Shown in pieces: positions 11,514 through 23,729 of a stretch of 64,000 nucleotides of DNA. The position numbers were made by a program, and so were the translations under genes. Below the pieces are notes generated by a model. That model did not search any database. It saw only the letters and a list, made by a program, of their open reading frames with translations, and was not told the origin of the DNA. The DNA is from Calamus simplicifolius (Eukaryota; Streptophyta; Magnoliopsida; Arecales; Arecaceae): NCBI GenBank assembly GCA_900491605.1, contig UESW01004012.1, positions 1,154,772-1,218,771 on the forward strand, in the 5' to 3' direction. Positions within the stretch are counted from its first letter, which is position 1. Each line of letters starts with the position of its first letter.

Positions 11514-13301
11514 TTACGGTGTTCTAGGAGGAGTTAGTTGTGGAATGATTCCACAACTTCTAAGATGGTCATAAAAATCTTGGCTCAAATATTCTCCACC
11601 TCGATCAGATCGAAGTGCCTTGATTGTCTTGCCAAGTTGGTTTTGTACTTCATATTGAAAAGATTTAAACATTTCAAATGATTCAGATTTGTGTCTCATC
11701 AAGTAGACATAACCATATCTACTGAAGTCATCAGTAAATGTAATGAAGTACTTGTAACCTCCTATGGCTTCTGAACTTAATGGTCCACATACATCTGTAT
11801 GTATTAGGCCCAATAATTCATTGGCCCTTTCACTGTGTCCAGTAAAGGGATCCTTTGTCATCTTACCCAATAGACAAGATTCACATGTATCATATGATTC
11901 AAAATCAAATGAGTTCAAAAGTCCATCTTGATGGAGTTTTGATATGCGTTTCTCATTTATATGGCCAAGGTGACAATGCCAAAGATAGGTTGAATTTAAG
12001 TCATTGGACTTAACTTTCTTAGTAGTTATGTTATAGACAAAAGAATTGTTGGATTTTTGAAGATTCAAAACATAAAGACCATCTAGTAATTCGGCATTTG
12101 CATAGAACATGTCTTTATGATAAATGGAGCAATTATTATTCTCAATAATAAAAGAAAAACCATCATTATCCAAACAAGAAACTGAAATAATATTCCTACA
12201 CATTGTAGGAACATAATAGCAATTGTTCAAAACTAACAAAAGCCCACTGGGCAAAGAAAGTTCATAACTTCCTACAGCTAAAGCAGCAACTTTTGCTCCA
12301 TTGCCTACTTGAAGATCAACTTCGCCCTTCTTCAGTTGTCTACTCCTTTTGAGCCCCTGCACATTTGTGCAAATGTGAGATCCACATCCAGTATCTAATA
12401 CCCAGGAACTAGAAGGAGAGAAACTAATCTCTATAACATAAATACCTGAAGAACCGGTCTCACCAGTCTTCTTCTTCTTCTTTAGATCCTCCAAATATAG
12501 CTTGCAGTTTCTCTTCCAATGACCAGGTTCATTGCAAAAGAAACAGACACCCTCCTTTGGGGCTTTAGCCTTGGGTTTAGGATTGGGCTTGGGTTGAGCA
12601 TTGGACTTTCCAGCCCTTCCCTTACCCTTTCCTTTTCTTTTCTTCATAAGGCCCTTTCCCTTTTGAACCATCAGAATATGGCCAGGCTTGGACTTAATAT
12701 TTTGTTCAGCAGTTTTAAGCATCGTATGCAGCTCAGAAATTGATTTGTCCATTTCATTCATGTTATAGTTCATGATAAACTGATCATAACTATCAGGAAG
12801 TAAATTTAGGATCAAATCTGTTGCCAACTCTTGGCTCATTGGAAATCCAAGCCTATCAAGGTGCTCAATATAGCCTTTCATTTTCAACACATGAGCGCTA
12901 ACTGAAGCACCCTCAGCCATTTTACAAGAGTGCAATGCCTTGGTAGTATCATACCTTTCTTGCCTTGCTTGTTGCTGGAACATTTCCTTTAGATTGACAA
13001 TCATATCATAAGTTTTCATGTTTTCCAAATCTTTCTGAAGTTCAGAACTCATGGTAGCTAGCATCAAGCATGCAACATCAATAGAGTCATTATGATGCTT
13101 CTCATAAGCATTCTTTTCAGCTCTAGAAGCATTATCGGCTGGTTCTTCAGGGTGAGGTTGATCCAGGACATAAAGCTTCCTTTCTTGTTTGAGAACAATT
13201 CTCAAATTTCGAAACCAATCAAGGAAATTAGTCCCAGTAAGTTTGTCCTTCGCAAGGATTGATCGCAGTGACATAGTAGAATTGTTATCATTGTTGGCCA
13301 T
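11514..13301 (-). CDS. Copia B gag-protease-integrase frame (truncated polyprotein)
   Basis: An open frame of 595 codons starting at 13301 (MANNDNNSTMSLRSIL). In order: UBN2-type gag (about residues 30-190); a basic linker; a CCHC zinc knuckle CFFCNEPGHWKRNC (CX2CX4HX4C); aspartic protease motif WVLDTGCGSHIC; GAG-pre-integrase HLGH segment; and the first part of the integrase core with HTDVCGP and TDDFSRYGYVYL. It ends at a stop at 11514, in the integrase just after a RSDRGGEY-like segment, where the frame should continue into RT. Protein made from it could at most supply gag, protease and part of integrase. Confidence 0.88.
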   Translation of the reverse strand: MANNDNNSTMSLRSILAKDKLTGTNFLDWFRNLRIVLKQERKLYVLDQPHPEEPADNASRAEKNAYEKHHNDSIDVACLMLATMSSELQKDLENMKTYDMIVNLKEMFQQQARQERYDTTKALHSCKMAEGASVSAHVLKMKGYIEHLDRLGFPMSQELATDLILNLLPDSYDQFIMNYNMNEMDKSISELHTMLKTAEQNIKSKPGHILMVQKGKGLMKKRKGKGKGRAGKSNAQPKPNPKPKAKAPKEGVCFFCNEPGHWKRNCKLYLEDLKKKKKTGETGSSGIYVIEISFSPSSSWVLDTGCGSHICTNVQGLKRSRQLKKGEVDLQVGNGAKVAALAVGSYELSLPSGLLLVLNNCYYVPTMCRNIISVSCLDNDGFSFIIENNNCSIYHKDMFYANAELLDGLYVLNLQKSNNSFVYNITTKKVKSNDLNSTYLWHCHLGHINEKRISKLHQDGLLNSFDFESYDTCESCLLGKMTKDPFTGHSERANELLGLIHTDVCGPLSSEAIGGYKYFITFTDDFSRYGYVYLMRHKSESFEMFKSFQYEVQNQLGKTIKALRSDRGGEYLSQDFYDHLRSCGIIPQLTPPRTP

Positions 13302-14750
13302 CTACAATAAATGCAAAGTTCGTTAAGTATTTTGATTATGAAAAACTCCACTAAATTAACAACCATCAATGATAAAATCATATTAATTTAGTGAGCTAAG
13401 ATCCATATTTATACTCAACTTTAAGTCAGCTTTGGCATGATGCTTAAAATTAAGTTTTTTAGGTAGGTAACTCTTACCAATTGCAACTCATGCAACTCTT
13501 AGAAATTTATGGGATTATGACATCATATGTCTCAGCATGTTTAAATCCATCTCATGCCATTAGGCCTAAAACCATTTTGATAACCTAATTAAGTTAAACC
13601 ATTTTTAAACATATGGGTAGCACCATTACCCATCTTGCCTCACTAATGTAACCCAGTATACTTCTACTTTGGTAGAACCCATATTAAGGTGATAAAAGCC
13701 TTGACAAGTGTTCAAATATGGATGGCATGTCAACTTAAGATTTTATGTGAGGGATCTAGATAGATTAACAGATCTCATCATGCATTTAGTATCACATACT
13801 CATTGAAATCATACATAGCATCACATACTTATGAAACATCATACATAGCATCTCATACATGTATATAATAAACATGTCATAGTATGACCTTATCGAGATT
13901 GATCTTCATAAGCAATATGAAGATCAATGGTCAATCCTAGGTAATAATGAGCAACACCATAATGTCTACTTGACCATCATCATATGCATAGACACCTAGC
14001 TCCTCTATCACCATGGTTGGATTGCAGGATTTTAAATGATTTGCTTTGTCTTCTTGCTTTATTACAATAAATAAACAAATACTACTAAAAGTAAAAGAAA
14101 AATTATAATGAAACAAAATAGCACACAGGCCATATATATGATAATTACAACCCTTGTAAAAGAATAATAAAAACCTGCCAATCATATTGGTCACAAGGCC
14201 ATACCATGCACCATACAAAGCAAACAACACACCATGCAAAATATATCATGTTATCATATAGCATATACATATTGCATTAAAGAAAATAGGCATGTTTTTA
14301 AAACCAATTAAATTTACAAGGCGCTCTGATTAGGTAGTACTGTGGTTCCTAAAATTTGGAGATACAATAAAGTTTCATCCTAAAATTTGATTTTATTGAT
14401 CTCATCGATAAATTTAAGGCTCACATCCGCACCACCATAAACAGGAATTGATAAATCCTTATTGATATGTGAATTCAGTTCATGTATTAATCTAATTAAG
14501 ACATCACCGAAATTATATATCAAGATATTAAACACTTTAATTGCAACATTCCATTCGATTTTTAATCATATTAACGAATCCTTACAGGAAACAGATTCAT
14601 CAATTAACACCTTAGAAAACCTATTATCTATGTCATTCATGCAAACACTAATATCATATATATATACAAGAACGCAAACCATGCCAAGATCATATACATC
14701 TCATACATACAATCAAACATGGCAGTTTCGATTTTTATGAAAATGCAAGA
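13302..14750 (-). other. Copia B untranslated leader
   Basis: 1.45 kb between primer site and gag. A/T-rich, with no supportable frame. It contains 'gtcagctttggcatgatgc' near 13430, a phrase also seen in the Copia A leader, and repeated 'catcatacatagcatc' units near 13810-13860. Confidence 0.6.
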
Positions 14751-14763
14751 GGCTCTGATACCA
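14751..14763 (-). other. Copia B primer binding site
   Basis: The minus strand reads TGGTATCAGAGCC, complementary to the initiator Met tRNA 3' end, one base from the LTR edge at 14765. Confidence 0.9.
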
Positions 14764-14764
14764 C

Positions 14765-16398
14765 TGTTGGGTTATGGAATGAAAAATCCAATCTAATTGG
14801 AATAAAATGCAGCGGAAACAAAATAAATTTATAACCCACCAAGAATCACATGCGTTTCATAAAAACCGAAAGAAGGATAAACAAAAATATTACCTTTTGT
14901 TACTACCTTTTGTTATTACCTTTTTAATCAGTATGTAATCCTTCTGTTCTTGTGTTGGGTTTTCTCGGATCTTCAAAGGTGCTGCTTTCAGAAAGATGAT
15001 CACCCTCTACAAGTATCCACACACGAACGACACCAAAATGGTTTTGAATGCTAGTTCAACCATTCCATTTTTCACAAAATTGAACCCCCATTTTCAACTC
15101 TCTATTTTTCCATCTTTAAGGCAAAAGATATGACGCTTCAAAAGCCCCAATCGATGTGACCTTTCAAATGCCCCAATCAACGTTACCTTTCAAATGCCCC
15201 ACAGACTCTAAAACATATATATGAACATATATACAAGCCTGTTAGGAATTTTGATTAACTAAGATTTTAATTGATATTTATTTAAAACTCCTTTTAAATA
15301 ATAACAATTTAAATCCTTTCCTTACAAAATAAGGAATATATTTTTAACCAAAAAAAACTTTATGGATTATTTCTTATCCAATAAGAAAATGTAACAATTT
15401 AATTACTTGTCACAATTTAAATTACAAATTTAAATTTTCTCAAAATTAAACTTGAATCTAAATGACAACTAATTATTATTTGTAATTTAAAATAATCTTA
15501 TCATTTTAAATTATATAGAGAGTAAAAAATCGCAACCATTATTGTCCATTCTTAGTGTGCGACCCTATAGGTTCAATTAACGTTGGCAGTAGGCCTAAAT
15601 CACATTTTGAACCTACAAGTCATAAGCGGCCTCTAGCAAGACATTATGACTACCCAAGTTAAATAAAAAGCTCATGTTCCAAGACAACCTTAAAGTAGCT
15701 ATTAACATAATCCTTTTGTTACATGATATCTTGATAGAATACAAGGCATGGATAAAGTCAACCTTATATCTCTCAATCTTTAATTTCTCGAAACCCAATT
15801 AGACTGACTAAACAAATAATATTGATCTCCATCAATTCATTTGAGCATGGCCATGCATTTCTCAGTCTCAATCATCGAGGGCCCCAGAGATATCTCTCTT
15901 ATAATAAGAGGGACAAATTCCATCTTAATCACTCACATCTCACTACATGATTCTTATTATGTTCAATCATAATCTTTATAATCATCCGGTTAAAGACAAC
16001 GTTTGATTATGTCAAAACATAATATTCCTCATATTGAGAACTATGGCAATCTCAGGTCTAAGGATTTAATGACACAACTACTAGAGATTAACTTATGACT
16101 TTGATCCATGTATTAATCTCAAGGCGGGTCTTGTCCAATATTTGTTCTCAACAAATACATATAAATTTGATTTGTATCTCATACACATATTCATCCCATG
16201 AATATCAATCAAATTCATACTAATCTTAATTTATTGTTATTCCTACAACAATAACCGATTAGGGACATTTAGAATAATTCATAATATTATTCAAGGATAT
16301 TATTATATAATAAACATGCAAATTATAATAATAGTAAATATTCATAAATATTCAAAATACCATGTCCATACAATAGGCCTAGGGCACTATTACTAACA
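14765..16398 (-). repeat. LTR shared by Copia B (5') and Copia C (3')
   Basis: 1634 bp. It is the 5' LTR of Copia B, because the primer site flanks it on the left. It is also the 3' LTR of internal domain C, because the same polypurine tract and RNase H end follow on the right at 16399 onward. One LTR serving two internal domains indicates recombination between related elements. Conserved blocks are near 15555 and 15630. Confidence 0.88.
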
Positions 16399-17110
16399 AT
16401 CTTCCACTTGCACTAGGCCACTCATCAATGTATCTAATACCTATGAACCTAGCATGACGATCATGCTTTGCTTGTGGTAGAGGCTTAGTCAATGGATCAG
16501 CAACATTGTCATCTGTTGGAACTCTGCATATTTTTACGTTACCTCTCTCAATGATTTCTCGAATGAGATGATAACGCCTAAGAATGTGTTTGGATCGTTG
16601 ATGTGACCTAGGTTCTTTTGCTTGTGCGATAGCACCATTATTGTCATAATAAACATCAATAGGATTTGTGATGCTAGGAACCACTCCAAGGTCAGTAATG
16701 AACTTCTTGATCCAAACTGCTTCCTTTGCTGCATCAGATGCTGCTATATATTCAGCTTCAGTTGTAGAATCAGCAACAGTGCTTTGCTTTGAACTCTTCC
16801 AGCTAACAGCACCACCATTTAAACAAAGCACATATCCTGACTGCGATCGGAAATCATCTTTGTCAGATTGAAAGCTTGCATCTGTGTAACCAGTTACAAC
16901 TAGATCATCTTCCAATCCACCATACACCAAGAACATATCTTTAGATCTTCTCAGATACTTAAGAATGTTCTTGACCGCCGTCCAGTGACTCTCACCGGGA
17001 TCTGACTGGTATCTACTCGTTATGCTTAAAGCATAAGAGACATCTGGTCTAGTGCACAACATAGCATACATGATAGATCCTATTGCTGAAGCATAAGGAA
17101 TCTTACTCAT
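16379..17110 (-). CDS. Copia C RNase H frame (polyprotein fragment)
   Basis: A 243-codon open stretch with 'YASAIGSIMYAM', 'TRPDVSYAL', 'VADSTTEAEYIAAS' and 'AVWIKKF', ending a few codons inside the LTR. It corresponds to the end of RT and all of RNase H. The equivalent in Copia B is split by a frameshift near 9720, so C preserves this domain better. It has no independent start; it is only the tail of a broken polyprotein. Confidence 0.75.
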   Translation of the reverse strand: MSKIPYASAIGSIMYAMLCTRPDVSYALSITSRYQSDPGESHWTAVKNILKYLRRSKDMFLVYGGLEDDLVVTGYTDASFQSDKDDFRSQSGYVLCLNGGAVSWKSSKQSTVADSTTEAEYIAASDAAKEAVWIKKFITDLGVVPSITNPIDVYYDNNGAIAQAKEPRSHQRSKHILRRYHLIREIIERGNVKICRVPTDDNVADPLTKPLPQAKHDRHARFIGIRYIDEWPSASGRLLVIVP

Positions 17111-19416
17111 GTGCTCTCACTCATCTTTTGTGTTAGGACACTGAGATTTGCTAAGTGTAATACCATGAGACATAGGCAAGTATCCTCTCTTGGAATCTTG
17201 CATACTAAACCTTTTCAGTACTTTTTCTATGTAAGTAATTTGACTTAGACCAATCAGCCTCTTAGATCTATCTCTATAGATCTTTATCCCTAGGATATAG
17301 GCAGTTTCACCTAAGTCTTTCATTGAGAAACATTTCCCTAACCCAGACTTGACACTCTACAAGGTAGGGATATCATTCCCAATGAGTAAAATTTCATCAA
17401 CATATAGGACCAGAAATACAATGGGCTCCCACTAACTTTCTTGTAAACACAAGGTTCATCTTCATTTTTGATAAATCCAAACTCTTTGACTGATTCATCA
17501 AAACAAAGATTCCAACTTCGAGAAGCCTGCTTCAAACCATAAATGGATCTTTGAAGCTTGCATACTTTACTAGAATTCTCAGGTTGTACAAAACCCTCAG
17601 GTTGTGTCATGTACACATCCTCAAGTAAGTTTCCATTAAGAATTGCTGTTTTAACATCCATTTGCCAAATCTCATAGTCATAATATGCAGCAATGGCAAT
17701 AAGAATTCTAATAGACTTAAGCATGGCTACAGGTGAAAAGTTTCATCATAGTCTATACCATGAGTTTGTTTGAAACCTTTTGCAACTAGCCTTGCTTTGT
17801 AAGTATGCACTTTACCATCCATGTCAGTTTTCTTTTTGAAAACCCATTTGCACCCAATAGTTTTTGTACCTTCAGGTGGCTCAATCAAGGTCCATACCTG
17901 ATTATCATACATCGATTGGATTTCAGACTTCATGGCCTCTAACCATTTCTCAGAGTCTGGATCTAACATAGCCTCTTGATAGGTAATAGGTTCATTTTGA
18001 TCCACTAACAATACATCATGATTATCAGTCACAAGAAATCCATATCTCTCGGGCTCATGACGTATCCTATCAGATCTACGTAACTTTTGTGCTACAGGTG
18101 GTGTGTCAACAGTGGTTTGTTAACTTTGAGCATCCATAGGCGGTTCAATGTTATCTTGTGGTTCTCGAATCTCTTTGATTTGTACCTTGCTCCCACTGGT
18201 TCCTTTAGAAATAAATTCTTTCTAGAAAGACACCATTCCGAGCAACAAACACTTTGTTCTCAATGGGATTGTAAAAGTAGTATCCTTTAGTCTCTTTAGG
18301 ATATCCCACAAAAAACATTTATCAGACTTGGGTTCCAGCTTATTTGAAACTTGACGTTTTACATAAGCTTCACAACCCCAAATCTTAAGAAAAGATAAAC
18401 TGGGCTTTTTACCATTCCACATCTTATATGGCGTCTTTTCAACCGCTTTGGTTGGAACTCAATTTAGTGTGAACGCAGCTGTGGCAAGTGCATAACCCCA
18501 AAAGGTAAGTGGAAGATTTGTTGGACTCATCATAGATCGAACCATATCTAATAAGGTTCGATTCCTTCTTTCAGACACCCATTCCATTGCGGTGTTCTAA
18601 AAGGAGTTAGCTGTGGAATGATTCCACAACTTCTAAGATGGTCATAAAAATCTTGGCTCAAATATTCTCCACCTCGATCAGATCAAAGTGCCTTGATTGT
18701 CTTGCCAAGTTGGTTTTGTACTTCATATTGAACAGATTTAAACATTTCAAATGATTCAGATTTGTCTCATCAAGTAGACATAACCATATCTACTGAAGTC
18801 ATCAGTAAATGTAATGAAGTACTTGTAACCTCCTATGGCTTCTGAACTTAATGGTCCACATACATCTGTATGTATTAGGCCCAATAATTCATTGGCCCTT
18901 TCACTGTGTCCAGTAAAGGGATCCTTTGTCATCTTACCCAATAGACAGGATTCACATGTATCATATGATTCAAAATCAAATGAGTTCAAAAGTCCATCTT
19001 GATGGAGTTTTGATATGCGTTTCTCATTTATATGGCCAAGGCGACAATGCCAAAGATAGGTTGAATTTAAGTCATTGGACTTAACTTTCTTAGTAGTTAT
19101 GTTATAGACAGAAGAATTGTTGGATTTTTTAAGATTCAAAACATAAAGACCATCTAGTAATTCCGCATTTGCATAGAACATGTCTTTATGATAAATGGAG
19201 CAATTATTATTCTCAATAATAAAGAAAAACCATCATTATCCAAACAAGAAACTGAAATAATATTCCTACACATTATAGGAACATAATAGCAATTGTTCAA
19301 AACTAACAAAAGCCCAATGGGCAAAGAAAGTTCATAAGCAACTTTTGCTCCATTGCCTACTCGAAGATCAACTTCGCCCTTCTTCAGTTGTCTACTCCTT
19401 TTGAGCCCCTGCACAT
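16399..19416 (-). mobile_element. Copia internal domain C, truncated
   Basis: A second copy of the Copia B internal region, closely similar over 3 kb from polypurine tract through RNase H, RT and integrase into the protease region. It stops abruptly at 19416 within the segment 'ttgagcccctgcacat', just before the protease active site; the following sequence is unrelated and A/T-rich. Gag, leader and its own 5' LTR are absent. This is the truncated right half of a tandem LTR-internal-LTR-internal array. Confidence 0.87.
17111..19416 (-). pseudogene. Copia C RT, integrase and protease-end remnants
   Basis: The fragments are in different frames: RT palm with YVDD region near 17390-17410, 'IWQMDVKTAILNG' near 17660, 'WLEAMKSEI' near 17930, integrase segments at 18756-19181 (HLGH, HTDVCGP, TDDFSRYGYVYL), and the post-protease segment at 19154-19414. 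A deletion near 19335 removes a few codons relative to Copia B. Inactive. Confidence 0.82.
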
Positions 19417-20049
19417 AAACATACTGTTTTTAATGATCACAGTAAATATTAGGTTAAAGGGACAATAAATTTTAATTTTCATATTTTATAACAAAAAATC
19501 CAAATATTTAATTATATCATAATTTCATATTAATGTATAATGAGTTTATTATAAATATTTTTTTGGGTAAAATGAATATAATATTAAATTTAATATTGTA
19601 ACATGAACTTATAATAACATTCTGACAATAAGACATGCATGAAAAAAGCTATTTCGAATTTATTTTAAAATTTCATCAAACACAAAATAGTTCAATATAA
19701 TGATGTTATAGATTCATTATATTCTAATATTCTAATATCATATAATATAAATTTTTTTAAATATTAATATAATACTATAGTGTATTCCATCGCTATTGTA
19801 ATATATTATTATTATATATATGATATTACTGCATGCGGTTTTCTAAATTTAATTGATATAATAATGATTGAATAAATTATTAAGGTTAATATATCAAAAC
19901 AACTTATTAATATATTTTTAATAATATAATTAAATAAATTTAATCAGTAAAAGTTATTACAATATATTTTGTAATATAAAAAAATAAATTTTTATAATAA
20001 ATTTTTTTATATTAATAAATTTTTGTATAATATTTAATAATCGGGATGG
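19417..20049. other. A/T-rich CACTA interior
   Basis: Strongly A/T-rich, with many poly-T and TATA runs and no supportable gene. Taken as CACTA sequence resuming after Copia C. No target duplication can be tested, because C is truncated. Confidence 0.5.
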
Positions 20050-20760
20050 GGTGGGGAAAACCCCCCTTCTTTTTTTTGCTGGCCCGGCCACCGTGGCAAG
20101 GCCGCGACCACCACGGCAGGCAGTGGCCGTGGCGGAGAAGATGGCCAGGGCCGAGGCCATGGCCGGAGATGATGGCCACGGCCGCCGTGGCCGTCAACGA
20201 AGGGGGGTGGGGAAAACCCCCCTAGTTAATTTTTTTTTTGGTCTGGCCACCGTGGCCAGGCCAGGGCCGGCCATGGCAGCGATCGTGGTCGTCTTCTCCG
20301 GCCACGGCCGTCGTCGTTGGCCGGCAACGAAGGGTGGGGGTGGGGAAACCCCCTGTTAAATTTTTTTTTGGCCTGGCCACCGTGGCCAGGCCACGGCCGG
20401 CCACAGCAGTGGCCATGGCCGGCAACTAAGGGAGGGGGGTGGGGAAAACACCCCCCCTGTTAATTTTTTTTTTGGGCCTGGCCACCTTGGCCAGGCCATG
20501 GCCGGCCATGGCAGCGGCCATGGCCGGCAACAAAGGGGAGGGGTGGGGAAAACTCCCCTCCTGTTAATTTTTTTTGGGCCTGGCCACTGTGGCCAGGCCA
20601 CGGCAGCGGCCATGGCCATCTTCTCCGGCCACGGCCGAGGCCGTGGCCGGAGAAGACGGTAACGGCCGTAGCCGTGGCCGGCAACGAATGGGGGGAAACC
20701 CCCTTGTTAATTTTTTTGGGCCTGGCCACGGCAGCGGCCGTGGCCGGAGAAGACAACCAC
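20050..20760. repeat. G/C-rich palindromic minisatellite of the CACTA
   Basis: Five or six units of roughly 105-145 bp. Each has a 'gttaattttttt' phrase (20223, 20353, 20458, 20562, 20707), a near-perfect palindrome built on GGCCTGGCCAC / GTGGCCAGGCC, and 'ggccatggccggc'. The composition changes sharply from the flanking A/T-rich DNA. Frames on both strands stay open because the units are G/C-rich; none looks like a protein. Confidence 0.8.
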
Positions 20761-21003
20761 GGGAGGGGGCGGGGGAGGAAATGGGGGAGATGGGAGGGAG
20801 GGGAGGGAGGGAGCTAGGGGAGGTTTACCCGGAAATAGGGATCGCCGGCGAGGTGGTCGGGTGTCAGAGAGACGCCGGAGCAAGGTGCTCGGGTGCCGGA
20901 GAGCTGCCGGAGGTGGGGAAGGGGGAGGAGGAGAAAACCAGTTGGGCGGGTGAGGGAGAATCCATGAGAAAAGAAAAAAAATGGAGGGAGGGGGGGGGGG
21001 AGG
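20761..21003. other. Purine-rich G-run segment
   Basis: The plus strand is G/A-rich (several GGG runs near 20790-20812 and 20980-21000); the minus strand is therefore C/T-rich. The middle part (20820-20950) has 'gccgg' repeats. Given CACTA gene orientation, this could be the transcription start or leader region of the transposon. The frame on the plus strand here is low-complexity and not accepted. Confidence 0.5.
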
Positions 21004-21375
21004 GGAGTTAATAATAAATTAGGATTAGCGATGCATAGTTGCGTCGCTAATCCATCGCTAATTAGGGATGCAAAGAATGCGATGCTGGCTGCGTCGCTAA
21101 ATCACTCATTTGGCGGGAGCTCACGCGGGAATTTTTTTTTCTGTGGGTCGCTATTTTTTTTTTGTATGCGTCGCTAATGTGTCGCTAATTAGCGACTCAA
21201 TTAAGTGTGTCGCTGAATTAACGAATTTTTTAATTTTTTGTGATATGCGTCGCTTATTAGTCACTAAATAGCGCTGCAACTACCTCATCGTTGAATTAAA
21301 TTTTTTTTAATTTTTAATTTTTTTTAATTTTTGGATTGTTAATAATATTTTTAAGTAACGAATTTTTAATTTTCG
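21004..21375. repeat. CACTA subterminal-type repeats, inner block
   Basis: Copies of gcgtcgctaat, tgtcgctaattagcgact and related forms, the same motif as the outer array, separated from it by the 83-bp array. Includes A/T-rich spacers. No gene. Confidence 0.7.
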
Positions 21376-23720
21376 ATCCGACGGTTTGCGATCGATCCTA
21401 ACCATGATCCCGATCGGCGATGATCGAACGGACCATTGCGATCCATCCGATCAGCAACGATCCGACGGTTGCGATCGATCCTAGCCATGATCCCGATCGG
21501 CAATGATCAAACGGACCGTTGCGATCCATCCGATCCACGATGATCCGATGTTGCGATCTAGCCGAGCCATGATCCCAATCGGCGATGATCGATCGGACTG
21601 TTGCGATCCATTCGATCCGCGACGATCCGACGGTTGCGATCTAGCCGAGCCATGATCCCGATCGGCGATTATCGATCGGACCATTGCGATCCATCCGATC
21701 GGCAACGATCCGACGGTTGTAATCAATCCAAGCCATGATTCCGATCGGCGATGATCGATGGGACCGTTGCGATGCATCCGATCGGAGACGATCCGACGGT
21801 TTCGATCGATCCGAGCCATGATCCCGATTGGCGATGATCGATCAGACCGTTGCGATGCATCCACTCGGAGACGATCCGATGGTGCGATCGATCCGAGCCA
21901 TGATCCCGATCGGCGATGATCGATCGGACCGTTGCGATCCATCCGATCGAAGATGATTTGACAGTTGGGATTGATCCTAGCCATGATCCCGATCGGTGAT
22001 GATCGATTGGACCATTGTGATCCATCCGATCAGCGACGATCCAACGTTGCGATCATCCGATCAGCAAGGATCCGACGGTTGCGATCGATCCAAGCCATGA
22101 TCTCGATCGGCGACGATCGATTGGACCATTGTGATCCATCCTATCGGCCACGATCCGACGTTTGCGATCGATCCAAGCCATGATCCCGATCGGCGATGAT
22201 CGATCGGACCGTTGCGATGTATCCAATCGAAGATGATCCGATGGTTGTGATTGATCCTAGCCATGATCCAATTGGCGATGATCGATTGGACCGTTGCGAT
22301 CCATCCGATCGGCGACGATCCAACGGTTGTGATCCATTCGATCGGCGAGGATCTGATGGTTGCGATCGATCCAACCCATGATCCCGATCGGCGACGATCG
22401 ATCGGACTGTTGCGATTCATCCTATCGGCCACGATCCAATGTTTGCGATCGATCCAAGCCATGATCCCGATTGGTGATGATCGATCGGACCGTTGCGATG
22501 CATCCGATCGAAGACAATCCGATGGTTGCGATGGATCCTAGTCATGATCCCAATTGGCGATGACGATTGGACCGTTGCGATCCATCCGATCGACAACGAT
22601 CCAACAATTGTAATCCATCCGATCGGTGAGGATCCGACGATTGCGATCGATCCAAGCCATGATCCCAATCGGCAACGATCGATCGGACCGTTGCGATCCA
22701 TCCTATCGGCCACGATCCGACGTTTGCGATCGATCCAAGCTATGATCCCAATCGGTGATGATCGATCAGACCGTTGCGATGCATCCGATCAGAGATGATC
22801 CGATGGTTGCGATCGATCCAAGCCATGATCCCAATCGGCAAAGATCGATTGGACTGTTGCAATCATCCGATCGGCGACAATCCAACGGTTGCGATCTATC
22901 CAAGCCTCGATACCAATCGGTGATGATCGATCGAACCGTTGCAATCCATCCGATCGAAGACAATCCAACCGTTGTGATCGATCCAAGCCATGATCCCGAT
23001 CAGCGACGATCGATCGGACCGTTGCGATCCATTCGATCGGCGATGATCCAACGGTTGCGATCCATCAGATCGGCGAGGATCTGACGGTTGCGATCGATCC
23101 AAGCCATGATCTTGATCGGCAACAATCGATCGGACCGTCGCGATCCATCCTATCGGCCACGATCCGATGGTTGTGATTGATCCAAGCCATGATCTCGATC
23201 GATGATGATCGATCGGACCGTTGCGATGCATCCGATCAGAGATGATTCGACGGTTGCAATCGATCCGACCGTTGCGATGCATCCGATCGGAGACGATCCA
23301 ACGGTTGCGTTCGATCGAAGACATGATCACGAAAGGCGATGATCAATTCGATCGTTGCGATGCATTCGATTGAAGACGATCCGATGGTTGTGATCAATCT
23401 GACCCATGATCCGGATCTGCGATGATCGATCGAACCATTGCGATCTATTCGATCGGCGACGATCCGACGGTTGCGATCGATCCAAGCCATGATCTTGATC
23501 GATGATGATCGATCGATCGGACCATTGCGATGCATCCGATCCGAGACGATCCGACGGTTAAGATCGATTTAAGCCATGATCCCGATCGGACCGTTGCGAT
23601 CCATCCGATCGGACATGATTCAACGATTGTGATCAATCCAAGCCATGATCTCGAGCAGACCGTTGCAATCCCTTAGATCAGCAATGATCCGACGGTTGCG
23701 ATCGATCCAAGCCATGATCC
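21376..23720. repeat. 83-bp GATC-rich tandem array
   Basis: The anchor phrase 'agccatgatccc' recurs at 21565, 21648, 21731, 21814, 21896 and 21979, giving an 83-bp period. Some units carry about 31 bp more ('gatcggcgacgatccaacgg'-type insert), for example 21979 to 22093. Roughly 25 units. Units are built of gatcgatcgg / ccgatcggcg phrases, so they are partly self-complementary. Many frames remain open on both strands only because the unit has few stops. Confidence 0.88.
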
Positions 23721-23729
23721 AAAGCGATA

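Larger units (their letters stand above)
7683..16398 (-). mobile_element. Copia element B, LTR to LTR (8.7 kb)
   Basis: This is a Ty1/Copia element: domain order is gag, protease, integrase, reverse transcriptase, RNase H on the minus strand. The LTRs (7683-9322 and 14765-16398) are very similar, with ends TGTTGGGTTA and ACTAACA (plus-strand reading). The Met-tRNA primer site is at 14751-14763, and a purine-rich tract (minus strand AGTGGAAGAT) abuts the left LTR. High LTR similarity suggests a fairly recent insertion into the CACTA. The polyprotein is frameshifted after the integrase core, so this copy is not autonomous. The lineage looks Tork-like, but that is only an impression. Confidence 0.9.

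Noticed and set aside
20012..21011. Ala/Pro/Trp-rich frames in the G/C-rich minisatellite
   Set aside because: Low-complexity translation of palindromic G/C repeats; several frames are open at once.
21481..23636. Many Asp/Arg/Ser- or Ile/Gly-rich frames in the 83-bp array
   Set aside because: Tandem-repeat artefacts, open on both strands, with no recognisable fold.
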